Shown piece by piece: positions 33,172 through 42,600 of a DNA stretch of 64,000 nucleotides. Position numbers and translations under genes: made by a program. The notes under the pieces are model-generated. The model was not told the DNA's origin. It did not search any database and saw only the letters and a list, made by a program, of their open reading frames with translations. Each line of letters opens with the position of its first letter. The first letter of the stretch is position 1. This stretch comes from Actinomadura sp. K4S16 (GTDB lineage Bacteria; Actinomycetota; Actinomycetes; Streptosporangiales; Streptosporangiaceae): NCBI RefSeq assembly GCF_008327685.1, contig NZ_BDDE01000013.1:558001-622000 (forward strand). The letters are read 5' to 3'.

Positions 33172-34449
33172 TCAGCTCCGGCGGAGGCTGACGACCTCGC
33201 CCGCGTCCCCGACCGCCGCGCGGGCCGGCGGCATGAGCCGCTCCCCCGCGTTGTCGGCCAGCAGCGCCCGGGCGCGCAGCACGATCTCCAGGTCGAAGCG
33301 CAGGTCCGGGTCCAGCAGCTGGTCGCCGAACAGCTCCTCCAGCTGGCGCAGCCGGTACCGGACGGTCTGCGGGTGGACGTGCAGCCGCATCGCGACCTCG
33401 TTGGCGTTGCGGCCCGACTGCAGCCACGCCAGCAGCGTCTCGGCGAGCCGGTCCTGCTGGCTGGCCCGCAGGTGCGCGAGCGGCGCGAGCCGCAGGTCGG
33501 CGAGCGAGGTGATGAGCCCCTCGTCCTGGAAGAGGATCAGCGTGGACATGTGCTCCACGCTGCGGATCACGCCGCTGTCCGCCTCGATCACGCCGCGCTG
33601 GACGAGGCAGAGCGTCTTGCGCGCCCACTGGATCGAGCGCGCCGCCTCCGTCAGCGGGACGGTCGGGCCGACCACGGCGAGCGTCCCGGACAGGGCGCGG
33701 TCGACGAGCTTGGCGCGGCCGGGGCCGTCCGGGTCGGGGATGATCAGGCTGGGGGTGCGGCGGGTCAGGTCGGCGAGCACGTCCGGCGGGAACGCGGGCT
33801 GGCGCGTGTCGGCGTGGTGGCGGCCGAGCGCGACCGCGGCGACCGTCCGCGGGACGGGCCAGTGGGCGGCGGCGGCGAGATCGGCGATCGCCTCCTGCGC
33901 GGCCGGCGGATCGGCGAACAGCAGGTCGAGCAGGCGCTTGCGGCGGCGCTGCATCTCGCCCGCGACGGCCGCCTTGGCCTGCGAGAAGCCCTCGGCGGCG
34001 GCGTGCGCCAACTCGTCCTGGAACTGCATCAGGACCTCGCCGACGGCGCCGAGCGTGCGCGGCGGCACCTGCAGGGCCTCGGCGCCCTCGGTCATCCGGC
34101 GCCACGCCACCATGCCGCCGACCCGCATCGCCGTCTGCATCGCGTCGAGGCTGCGCCCCTCGCCCGCCTCGCCGCGGCCGATGGCGCGGAAGAAGTCGGT
34201 CACCGGAGCGGGATCATGGCCGGGATCGGACACCCGTTCCACGAAGAAGTGGAGCACGCGCTCGACGGCGAGCCGGAGGGTCCCCGAATAGGAGCCGTCC
34301 CCCGGCCGGTCGTACTCCCTGACGCGCGTCTGAATCTCCTGGATCATGTCGTCCGCCACCTCGTCGAGATGGGGTCGCATGTGATCCGCCAGTTCCCTCG
34401 GCAGATCCGCCCACGGGCGCCCGCTGGTGGTCGAACCGTCGTCCGCCAC
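33172..34449 (-). CDS. PucR/CdaR-family transcriptional regulator
   Basis: A 425-residue regulator. It has an N-terminal RsbRD-like helical sensor (LADHMRPHLDEVADDMIQEI, WRRMTEGAEALQ), a GGDEF-like middle domain (RTVAAVALGRHH) and the C-terminal PucR HTH: LLAWLQSGRNANEVAMRLHVHPQTVRYRLRQLEELFG. The GTG start at 34449 follows GGGAGGTTCT; the frame extends 14 codons further without a site. Such regulators control purine, amino acid or secondary-metabolite pathways; no target is evident nearby. Confidence 0.9.
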   Translation of the reverse strand: MADDGSTTSGRPWADLPRELADHMRPHLDEVADDMIQEIQTRVREYDRPGDGSYSGTLRLAVERVLHFFVERVSDPGHDPAPVTDFFRAIGRGEAGEGRSLDAMQTAMRVGGMVAWRRMTEGAEALQVPPRTLGAVGEVLMQFQDELAHAAAEGFSQAKAAVAGEMQRRRKRLLDLLFADPPAAQEAIADLAAAAHWPVPRTVAAVALGRHHADTRQPAFPPDVLADLTRRTPSLIIPDPDGPGRAKLVDRALSGTLAVVGPTVPLTEAARSIQWARKTLCLVQRGVIEADSGVIRSVEHMSTLILFQDEGLITSLADLRLAPLAHLRASQQDRLAETLLAWLQSGRNANEVAMRLHVHPQTVRYRLRQLEELFGDQLLDPDLRFDLEIVLRARALLADNAGERLMPPARAAVGDAGEVVSLRRS

Positions 34450-34844
34450 AGAACCTCCCAGCTCCGTCCCCCTGCGTTGCGCGCCGTTCACACGGGGTAA
34501 TTACTTACTTATGGGACCTGTGTGGGGCAAATCATGACCCGTGACGGGCCCGGGGCGCAAAGTCTAGGTCGATTTACGACCAGCTTCGGCCGGGAGGATG
34601 AAGAGATTTCCACAGTCCCGGGCTCCTCCGGCCGAACGGAGGGAAGCGGTTCCGTGACTTCGCCGAGACACGCTTGATCAACCGGACGCGCATGCTGGGA
34701 ACCGGACCCGGCGCGGGCGCGCCGGTCGAGGCGGCCGCGCCCGCCGGCGCCGGGCCGGATGGCGGCGCACTCGACCCGGAAGGCAGGTGAAGGTGCCGCC
34801 CGGTGGCGTGGGCGGGTCGGCCCGGCCGGACGGGACCGGCAAAC
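34450..34844. other. Intergenic region upstream of orphan permease, no gene seen
   Basis: About 395 bp. It contains AT-rich bases near 34500 (the PucR promoter side) and otherwise only frames without family similarity. A substrate-binding-protein gene would be expected here in a normal peptide-transport operon; none is recognisable. Confidence 0.5.
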
Positions 34845-35858
<1,014 letters not shown>

Positions 35859-35906
35859 CCCCACCGCCACGCGGGCCCCCGCCCGCCGACGACGCCGACT
35901 CACACG

Positions 35907-36212
35907 TCAGCTGAAGAGGTCTTCAGCCGTGTCGGCACTCACGGCACGCTGGATCCAGCGCTCGATCTGCTCGAGGTCGGTGCACCCCTCGACGCGCCTG
36001 CGAACGTCCTCAGGCACATCGACCCCACGCGCCTCCAGCATGAGCAGAAGCGCCTTGCTCTCCCCCTTGACCTCGCCTTCAGCACGGCCCTCGGCGCGGT
36101 GGCTGATGGCGAACTCTGACTGCCACTCGTAGTTGTCGAGCTTCACGGTCTCCTCCATGAGTTTGCGGGCGGCGTCAGAGAACCGCGACATTACGTAGTC
36201 ACGATAGGCGCC
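35907..36212 (-). pseudogene. Truncated Rpn-like (PD-(D/E)XK transposase-nuclease family) protein
   Basis: Only the C-terminal part of the family is present. The ATG frame from 36191 reads MSRFSDAARKLMEETVKLDN, then an Arg/Glu/Gly-rich charged helix (HRAEGRAEGEVKGESK) and a C-terminal ERWIQRAVSADTAEDLF module. These are typical of the last 95 residues of a roughly 300-residue protein. The frame continues upstream for six codons that still fit the family (AYRDYV) before a TGA, so the fragment was cut from a longer gene. The nuclease domain is missing. Confidence 0.65.
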
Positions 36213-36346
36213 TCACTCGGGCCGTGAGTTGGCTTCACCGCCACCACCAGCTCGCCACCTACCCTCCACAAAATGCGCCGGAAATTCCCGACAACCCGCA
36301 CAGCGACGGAACCTCGCACGTGCCTACCTCACGAACTCGCCGCGTG

Positions 36347-36378
36347 ATAGCGTTCGATGCATATAGCGTTCGATGCAT
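36347..36378. repeat. Perfect 16-bp tandem repeat ATAGCGTTCGATGCAT x2 at the toxin start
   Basis: Copies at 36347-36362 and 36363-36378 are identical and abut. The second copy overlaps the toxin start codon (36377). The TATAGC junction could serve as a -10 box. The position suits autoregulation by the antitoxin. Confidence 0.7.
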
Positions 36379-36736
36379 GGAGCTGTATGACGTCGAGATC
36401 GAGCCCGAGGTCCGCAGGTGGCTGGACTCGCTCACCGACCGAGACTTCGGTCGGGTCGAGTGGTTCGTCGCGCTCCTCGCCGAGAACGCCGGGATCTTAG
36501 GCGAGCCGTGGTCAAGGCATCTCGGCGAGGGACTCAGGGAACTTCGCATCCATTTGCACCCAGTCGAGGTCCGGATCACGTATTGGCTCGCCTCCGACCG
36601 TCGGATCGTCCTGCTGACGATCTTTCACAAGACGCGGGAGCGGGAGCTCGCCGAGGTAGAGCGTGCTCTGCGCGCGCGCAAACAATGCGAAGCAGAGCAC
36701 GGCCATGCACAGGAGGACTACATCAGGGAGGTGTGA
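36377..36736 (+). CDS. HigB/RelE-like toxin (phage Gp49-like)
   Basis: A 119-residue protein of the HigB/Gp49 fold, expected to be a ribosome-dependent mRNA interferase. Diagnostic segments are WLDSLTDRDFGRVEWFVALL, LGEGLRELRIH, RITYWLASDRRIVLLTIFHK and the C-terminal Lys/Arg-Glu helix. ATG 36377 lies at the end of the tandem repeat; upstream frame extensions are repeat-derived. The antitoxin gene follows after 4 bp, giving the toxin-first order typical of HigBA. Confidence 0.85.
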   Translation: MELYDVEIEPEVRRWLDSLTDRDFGRVEWFVALLAENAGILGEPWSRHLGEGLRELRIHLHPVEVRITYWLASDRRIVLLTIFHKTRERELAEVERALRARKQCEAEHGHAQEDYIREV

Positions 36737-36740
36737 GATC

Positions 36741-37037
36741 GTGACACAGCAGGACAGCCCGCACGACAGATGGGTGCCTGGCGCGGGCCGCGACAACGAT
36801 GAGGTGCGTGCCGGGCGCGAAGAGGCACGCCTCGCCTTCGAGTTGGGCAATGCGGTCCGGCAGCGCCGTCTTGCCTTGGGGCTGACGCAAGCTGAACTCG
36901 CCAAAAGGGCCGGCCTGACTCAGCCCGCTCTCTCACGCTTGGAGTCGGGCGGCCCGACCCCCACGATCGGCGTCCTCGACCGTCTCGCGCACGCGCTTGG
37001 AGCCAGGCTCAAGGTGGAGTTCACCGACGCGGCGTGA
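36741..37037 (+). CDS. HigA-like antitoxin (XRE HTH)
   Basis: A 98-residue antitoxin. The central HTH is RQRRLALGLTQAELAKRAGL followed by TQPALSRLESGG, and the C-terminal segment GARLKVEFTD is typical of HigA. The N-terminal 35 residues are polar and may be disordered. The GTG start at 36741 follows GGGAGG. It is expected to neutralise the upstream toxin and to repress the pair through the 16-bp repeats. Confidence 0.87.
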   Translation: MTQQDSPHDRWVPGAGRDNDEVRAGREEARLAFELGNAVRQRRLALGLTQAELAKRAGLTQPALSRLESGGPTPTIGVLDRLAHALGARLKVEFTDAA

Positions 37038-37046
37038 TCGCGGTGG

Positions 37047-37658
37047 TCAGGGGAGTAGGTGGTTTAGGAGGAGGTAGGCGCCTAGGGCGGTCATGGCGGC
37101 GCCGGAGAGGCGGGTTAGGGTTCGGGCGGCCTTGGGGTGGGCGGCCGAGGCCGTGCGGGTCAGGGTGCCCAGGCAGAGGTAGAAGGCGGCGCAGGTCGTC
37201 ATGAAGGTCAGGCCCAGGACGCCGAGTTGGGCGGGGACGGGCCAGGCGTAGCGCGGGTCGGTGAACTGGGGCAGCAGCGCCAGGAAGATCAGCAGGCCCT
37301 TGGGGTTGAGGCCGCTCACGCCGATGCCGCGCAGGAAGACGGTCCAGTCGGTGCCGGCGCCCGCGCGGGGTTCCAGGGTGGACGGGTGGGCGAAGGTCGT
37401 CGCGCCGTGCCAGATGAGGTAGAGGCCGCCGACCACGGTGAGGACGGTCAGGGCGGACGGGGAGCCGGCGACCAGCGCGCCGACCCCGGCTGCGACGATC
37501 ACGGTGATCGCGGCGTAGCCGGTGACCAGGCCGCCCACGGCGGGGACGACCGAGCCGCCGCGCAGGCCGGCGCCGATGGTGAAGGCCCAGTCCGCGCCCG
37601 GGACGATGATGAGCAGCGTCGCGACGGCCCAGAACGCCAGTACCGATCCCGTTGCCAT
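37047..37658 (-). CDS. LysE/RhtB-family amino acid exporter
   Basis: A 203-residue, six-helix exporter. Family signature: LIIVPGADWAFTIGAGLRGG near the N-terminus and GLNPKGLLIFLALLPQF in the middle. ATG 37658 follows GGGAGGAATGCG. It is divergent from an Lrp/AsnC regulator, the standard LysE-LysG-like arrangement in which the regulator induces export when its amino acid accumulates. Which amino acid is unknown. Confidence 0.92.
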   Translation of the reverse strand: MATGSVLAFWAVATLLIIVPGADWAFTIGAGLRGGSVVPAVGGLVTGYAAITVIVAAGVGALVAGSPSALTVLTVVGGLYLIWHGATTFAHPSTLEPRAGAGTDWTVFLRGIGVSGLNPKGLLIFLALLPQFTDPRYAWPVPAQLGVLGLTFMTTCAAFYLCLGTLTRTASAAHPKAARTLTRLSGAAMTALGAYLLLNHLLP

Positions 37659-37706
37659 CGCATTCCTCCCCTGGCGGCGGCCATTACAGGGAGAATACGG
37701 TTGAAT

Positions 37707-37734
37707 TGGCGGAAAGTGATTCCAACTTTTGCCA
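37707..37734. promoter_or_regulatory. Lrp-type operator in the lysE/lrp divergent promoter
   Basis: Imperfect inverted repeat TGGCGGAAAGT (37707-37717) / ACTTTTGCCA (37725-37734), AT-rich and centred between the two divergent genes. Confidence 0.55.
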
Positions 37735-37766
37735 GGTAAAGCCGTATTTGTGGAAGGATCTGCTTC

Positions 37767-38219
37767 GTGGACGCCATCGACCGGCAGATCCTTGCCGTGC
37801 TCCAGGAGGACGGCCGGCTGACGGTCACCGAGCTCGCGGCGCGCGTCGGGTTGAGCGTCTCGCCGTGCCACCGGAGGCTGCGGGAGCTCGAGCGCGACGG
37901 GACGATCCGCGGGTACCGCGCGGTGGTGGACGCCGCCGCGCTCGGTTTGACCTTCCAGGCGCTGGTGTTCGTCACCATGCGGCAGGAGGACCGCGACACG
38001 CTGCTCGGCTTCGAGGCGGCCGTCGCGCGCGTTCCCGAGGTGGTGCAGGCCCAGCGGCTCTTCGGGGACCCCGACTACCTGCTGCGCATCGTCACCGCCG
38101 ACCTGAAGGCCTACCAGGAGTTGGAGGACGACGTCCTCGCCGCGTTGCCGGGCGTGCAGCGGTTGAACTCCACGCTCGTGATGAAGCACGTCGTGAACGA
38201 CCGGCCGCTGCCCACCTGA
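37767..38219 (+). CDS. Lrp/AsnC-family regulator
   Basis: A 150-residue feast/famine regulator. The N-terminal HTH reads DRQILAVLQEDGRLTVTELAARVGLS...RRLRELERDG, followed by the RAM/AsnC ligand domain (LGLTFQALVFVTM, RLFGDPDYLLRIVTADLKAY). GTG 37767 is the only start that keeps the first helix complete. It probably senses the amino acid exported by the divergent LysE protein. Confidence 0.93.
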   Translation: MDAIDRQILAVLQEDGRLTVTELAARVGLSVSPCHRRLRELERDGTIRGYRAVVDAAALGLTFQALVFVTMRQEDRDTLLGFEAAVARVPEVVQAQRLFGDPDYLLRIVTADLKAYQELEDDVLAALPGVQRLNSTLVMKHVVNDRPLPT

Positions 38220-38237
38220 GCCGGCGCGGCATGGGAA

Positions 38238-38265
38238 GGGACGGGCCCCGCGCCGGGCCCGTCCC
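38238..38265. terminator. Bidirectional terminator between lrp and ccr
   Basis: Perfect 11-bp stem GGGACGGGCCC / GGGCCCGTCCC with a 6-base loop between convergent genes. It marks the left edge of the lipid locus. Confidence 0.8.
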
Positions 38266-38276
38266 GCATTCGCGCG

Positions 38277-39611
38277 TCAGCGGCGGTAGAGGTTCAGCTT
38301 CTCCTCGCCGATGCGCTCGCGGAGCGCCGGGTCGTCGACGCCCTGGCCCTCGGCGGTGGCGCCGCACAGGACGGCGACCTTGCCGATGTGCTGGTTCGTC
38401 TGGACGGCCCGGGTGGCGTCGCCCGCCTGCTCCAGCGGGAAGACCGTCGACAGCGTCGGGTGGATCATGCCGAGGCTGAAGAGGCGGTTCACCTCGACGG
38501 CCTCGTGGTAGTTGAAGCCGTGCGAGCCGATGATGCTCTTCAGCCGCATCCACAGGAACCGGTTGTCGTACTCGTGCCGGTAGCCGGTGGACGAGCCGCA
38601 GGTGACGATCTTGCCGCCGCGCTTGGCGACGTAGACCGACGCGCCGAACGTCTCGCGGCCGAGGTACTCGAACACGATGCCCGGGTCCTCGCCGACGAGG
38701 CGGCGGATCGCCTCGCCCAGCATCCGGCCGGCCTTCGGGTGCCGGAGGCCCTGCTCGCCGAGCTCCAGGTCGTTGCGGTTGATGACGTGCTCGCAGCCCT
38801 GCGACCGGACGATCTCCGCCTTCTCCTCGGAGGAGACCACGGCGACCGGGATGCCGCCGCCGTTCTTGACGAGCTGCGTCGCGAACGAGCCGAGCCCGCC
38901 GGTCGCGCCCCAGATCAGGACGACGTCGCCCTGCTTCATGCGGGCGCCGTGCGTCCCGACGAGCATCCGGTAGGCGGTCGCGGCGCACAGCGTGTTCGAC
39001 CCGGCCTCCTCCCACGTCAGGTGGGCGGGCTTGCGGATCAGCTGGTTCGCCTTGACGATGCAGTACTCGCCGAGCGACCCGAAGTTCGTCTCGAAGCCCC
39101 AGGCGAGCTGGCTCTCCGACATCATGCCGTCGTCGTAGGAGCCGTGGTCCTCCTCGTCCACGTAGGACGGGGAGAGGACGACCTTGTCGCCGACCTTCCA
39201 GCTCTTCACGCCGCTGCCGGTGCGCACGACGACGCCCGAGCCGTCCGAGCCGAGGATGTGGTACGGCAGGTCGTGCCGGGCGCCGTACCAGCCCTGCCGG
39301 CCGAACTTCTCCAGGAACGCGAACGTCGGGACCGGCTCGAAGATCGCCGACCAGACGGTGTTGAAGTTGATCGCGGCGGCCATCACCGCGACGACGCACT
39401 CGTCGGGCGCCAGCTCGGGCATCTCGACCTCGCCGACGTGCAGGGAGCGGCGCACGTCCTTGTCGGTCTGCCCCTCGAAGATGCCCACCTCGTCCTTGCG
39501 GGTGAACGCCGCGCGGAAGCGGGTCGGCAGGTCGATCTCCTGCAGCTCGGGGCCGCTCGCGCCGGACCGGACGGCGTCGAGCAGGGGATGGGACGGGCCG
39601 GGGTGGGCCAT
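38277..39611 (-). CDS. ccr: Crotonyl-CoA carboxylase/reductase
   Basis: A 444-residue medium-chain reductase that carboxylates and reduces 2-enoyl-CoA to alkylmalonyl-CoA (ethylmalonyl-CoA from crotonyl-CoA) with NADPH and CO2. Residues used for CO2 binding in characterised enzymes have counterparts here: Asn in AAAINFNTVW, Phe-Glu in WGFETNFGSLGEYC and His in IIGSHGFNYHEA. The Rossmann motif is IWGATGGLGSFA. It lies 38 bp downstream of the polyketide synthase on the same strand, so it probably supplies the synthase's extender unit rather than serving the ethylmalonyl-CoA pathway (no ecm or meaA gene is near). Confidence 0.93.
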   Translation of the reverse strand: MAHPGPSHPLLDAVRSGASGPELQEIDLPTRFRAAFTRKDEVGIFEGQTDKDVRRSLHVGEVEMPELAPDECVVAVMAAAINFNTVWSAIFEPVPTFAFLEKFGRQGWYGARHDLPYHILGSDGSGVVVRTGSGVKSWKVGDKVVLSPSYVDEEDHGSYDDGMMSESQLAWGFETNFGSLGEYCIVKANQLIRKPAHLTWEEAGSNTLCAATAYRMLVGTHGARMKQGDVVLIWGATGGLGSFATQLVKNGGGIPVAVVSSEEKAEIVRSQGCEHVINRNDLELGEQGLRHPKAGRMLGEAIRRLVGEDPGIVFEYLGRETFGASVYVAKRGGKIVTCGSSTGYRHEYDNRFLWMRLKSIIGSHGFNYHEAVEVNRLFSLGMIHPTLSTVFPLEQAGDATRAVQTNQHIGKVAVLCGATAEGQGVDDPALRERIGEEKLNLYRR

Positions 39612-39649
39612 GGGTGTGTCCTCCGTGGAACGGGTACGGGACGCGGCCC

Positions 39650-42600
39650 TCAGCGGGCCGTGATCGGCGCCCGGACGGCGTCGCTCTCCCGCCGTCCGGA
39701 GAGCCGGGCCTCCAGGTGCGCGGCGAGGACGCCGACACCGGGCGGATCGAGCAGGTTGAGATGGTGCGCCCCGGGGATCGTGACGATCTCCAGGTCGGCG
39801 CAGAGCCCGCCGAAACCGTTGGTCCCGTCGAGCACATAGCGCGCATCCCGGACGGCCCAGGGGGTCTCCTCGGGCGCGTAGTAGAGGATGACGTGCCCGT
39901 CGTAGGGCTCCGGCTTGTACGCCTCCAGGGAACGGGTGTCCTGGTGGGACGTGAGCTGGTGGGTGAGCGCCGCCGGGGGGATGTAGTCCACCAGCGGAGC
40001 CGCGCGCTCCATGACCAGAGCGAACTGCGACTCCTCGTCCAGCCCGGACAGCTCCTCGTAGGTGAGGGAGACCTCCAGGCCGTACGTCTCGTTGATGTAG
40101 TCGGCGAAGGCGGAGAAGCGGCGGGCGAGCGTGTCGGACTCGTCGTCCACCGCCAGCGGGAGGCCGGCGTCGAACAGCGCGACGAACTCGACCTCGCGCC
40201 CGGCCGCCTTCAGCTGCCGCGCCGTCTCGTAGGCGAGGACGCCGCCGAACGACCAGCCGCCGAGCCGGAACGCGCCCTCCTGCTGCGCCTCCAGCAGGTG
40301 CCGGACATAGCGGGCGGCGCGCTCCTCGACCGGCGGCGCGTCCTCGAACCGCTCCAGCCCGTACACCGGCTGGTCGTCCCCGAGCAGCTCGATGAGCTGG
40401 CGGTAGCAGGCGGTCGTGCCGCCGGCCGGGTGCGCGATGTAGATCGGCCGCCGGTCCCCGGACGGCTTGAGCGGACGGACCGTCTGCCGAGCCGCCTCCT
40501 CGTCGGCCGCCCTGATGTACTCGGCGACGTTCTCCGCGGTCGGCGTCTCGAACAGCTCCCCGCGGGTGACCTCGGCGCCGAGCTCCTGCGTGACGAGCGC
40601 GACGACCCGGTCGGCCTGGTGGTCCTGCCCGCCGAGGTCGGCGAAGAAGTCGGCCGTGACGCCGACGCGGTCGAGGCCGAGGACGTCCTCGAAGATGCGG
40701 ACGGCGAGGCGCTCGGCGGCGTCGCGCGGCATGACGTACCCGGACTCGGCGTTCGAGACCGCGGTGGGCGCGGGGGCGTCGGCCAGGCCGAGCTCACCGG
40801 CCGCCCACTCCTCGAACACGTTCACGCTGGCGCCCTGGAGCAGCACCGACGCCGGGACGGTCAGCCCGAGGTCGTGCTCGACGCCGCTCTTGATCCGGAC
40901 CGCGACGAGGGAGTCCAGGCCGAGGTCGGTGAGCGGGACGGCCGGGTCGAGGCGCTGCGGGTCGAAGCCGAGCACGGCCGCGATCCGGTACCTGACCTGC
41001 GCGGCGATCATCTTGCGGGCGGTGGCCGGGTCGAGGTCCTTGAGCGCCTCCACGCCGGGCCAGTCGCCGCCGTCGTCGGCGCCCTGTTCGTCCGCCGCCG
41101 CGGTGAGCGCGGCGAAGTACGGCATGTTGCGGATCTCGGGGAACAGCCCGACGGCCGTGGCGGGGTCGAAGCGCAGCACGCCCGTCGCCGCCCTGCCGTG
41201 CACGAGGAGCGCCTCCAGCGCCTCCGCGCCCTCCGCCGGGCTGATCGGGTCGATCACGGTGACCGACGTCTCGGCGGCCCCGCCGACCTGGGACCAGGTG
41301 CCCCAGTTGATGGTGGTTCCGGGGCGCCCGTTCGCGCGCCGGTACGCGATGAGCGCGTCGATCGCGGCGTTCGCGGCGGCGTAGGCGGCCTGCCCGGGCG
41401 AGCCGAGCAGCGCGGCGGCCGACGAGTGCGTGACGAACCAGTCGAGATCGAGGTCCCAGGTGGCCTCGCTGAGCCGCCGGGCGCCCTCGACCTTCGCCGT
41501 CCACACCCTGTGGAGATCGTCCGGGCCGAGGTCGGCGATGAGCCGGTCGTCGATCGCGCCCGCGCCGTGCACCACGCCGCACAGCCTGGCGCCGCCCTCC
41601 TGGGCGACCCGGACAAGCCGCTCGGCCGTGCCGGGCTGGGCGATGTCGCCGAGCACGACGCCGACGTCCACGCCGTCCTCGCGCAGGCGGGCGATCACCT
41701 TCTCGGCATCGGCGTCGGGGCCGCTCCGCCCGGACAGGACGATGCGCCCGGCGCCCCGGTCGGCCAGCAGCCGCGCGGTGACCAGGCCGATCCCGCCGTA
41801 CCCGCCGGTGATGACGTACGCGCCGCCGCGCCGGACGACGCGCTTCCTCCTGGCCGGCGTCTCCGGAAGGGCGGCCTGCGCGAGGCGCGCCACCTGCCGG
41901 GTGCCCTCGCGCCAGGCGACCTCGCGCGCATCGTCGCCAGCGAGGAGTTCCGCGACGAGGTCCGCCGGACGGTCGACGTCCACATGGGTGGCGCGCTGGA
42001 CGGTGCGTTCGAAGGCCAGCACCCTGGTGAGCGCGCTGACGAAGCCGTGGCCGGGCACGCCCTCGCCCGCCAGAGGCAGCACGGTGCGGGTGGCGACGTA
42101 GAGGCGGGGGCCGTCCGGCAGCGAGCGGCTCACCCCGGCGACGGCCAGGACCAGTTCCTCGTCCACGAGATCGGCGGACGGGACGAGCACCACGCCCTCG
42201 ACCGGCTCTTCCATGGCCGGGTGGTCGTCCGGCGGCCGGTTCGTCGGCCGGTGCCGGATGACGCGCTTCCCGCGCTCCGCCAGCCCGGCGGCCGTCGCGT
42301 TGCCCAGCGCGTCGTCCTCCTCGGCCAGCACCAGCCAGGTGCCGCCCTCGGACGGCTTTGCGTCCTCCGGAAGGGGAGCCTCGTCCCAGACGAGTTCGAC
42401 GAGCTTGTCGGCGAGCGGGACGGGGACGTCGTGGCGCTCGACCCGGCGGAGCACGATCCCGGTCGCCTCGGCGAGGACCTGCCCGTCGGCCGCCAGCAGC
42501 ACGACAGAGCCCGTCATTGTGGGGGGACGACCCCCCACACCCCCCGGAACTGCGCCAGTCACCCCGCCCTCGTCGCGGACGACCTTGGCCTGGACGTGGC

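Noticed and set aside
36192..36376. N-terminal extension of the HigB-like toxin from 36224
   Set aside because: The added residues are encoded by the tandem repeat and are not family-like; ATG 36377 gives the usual toxin length.
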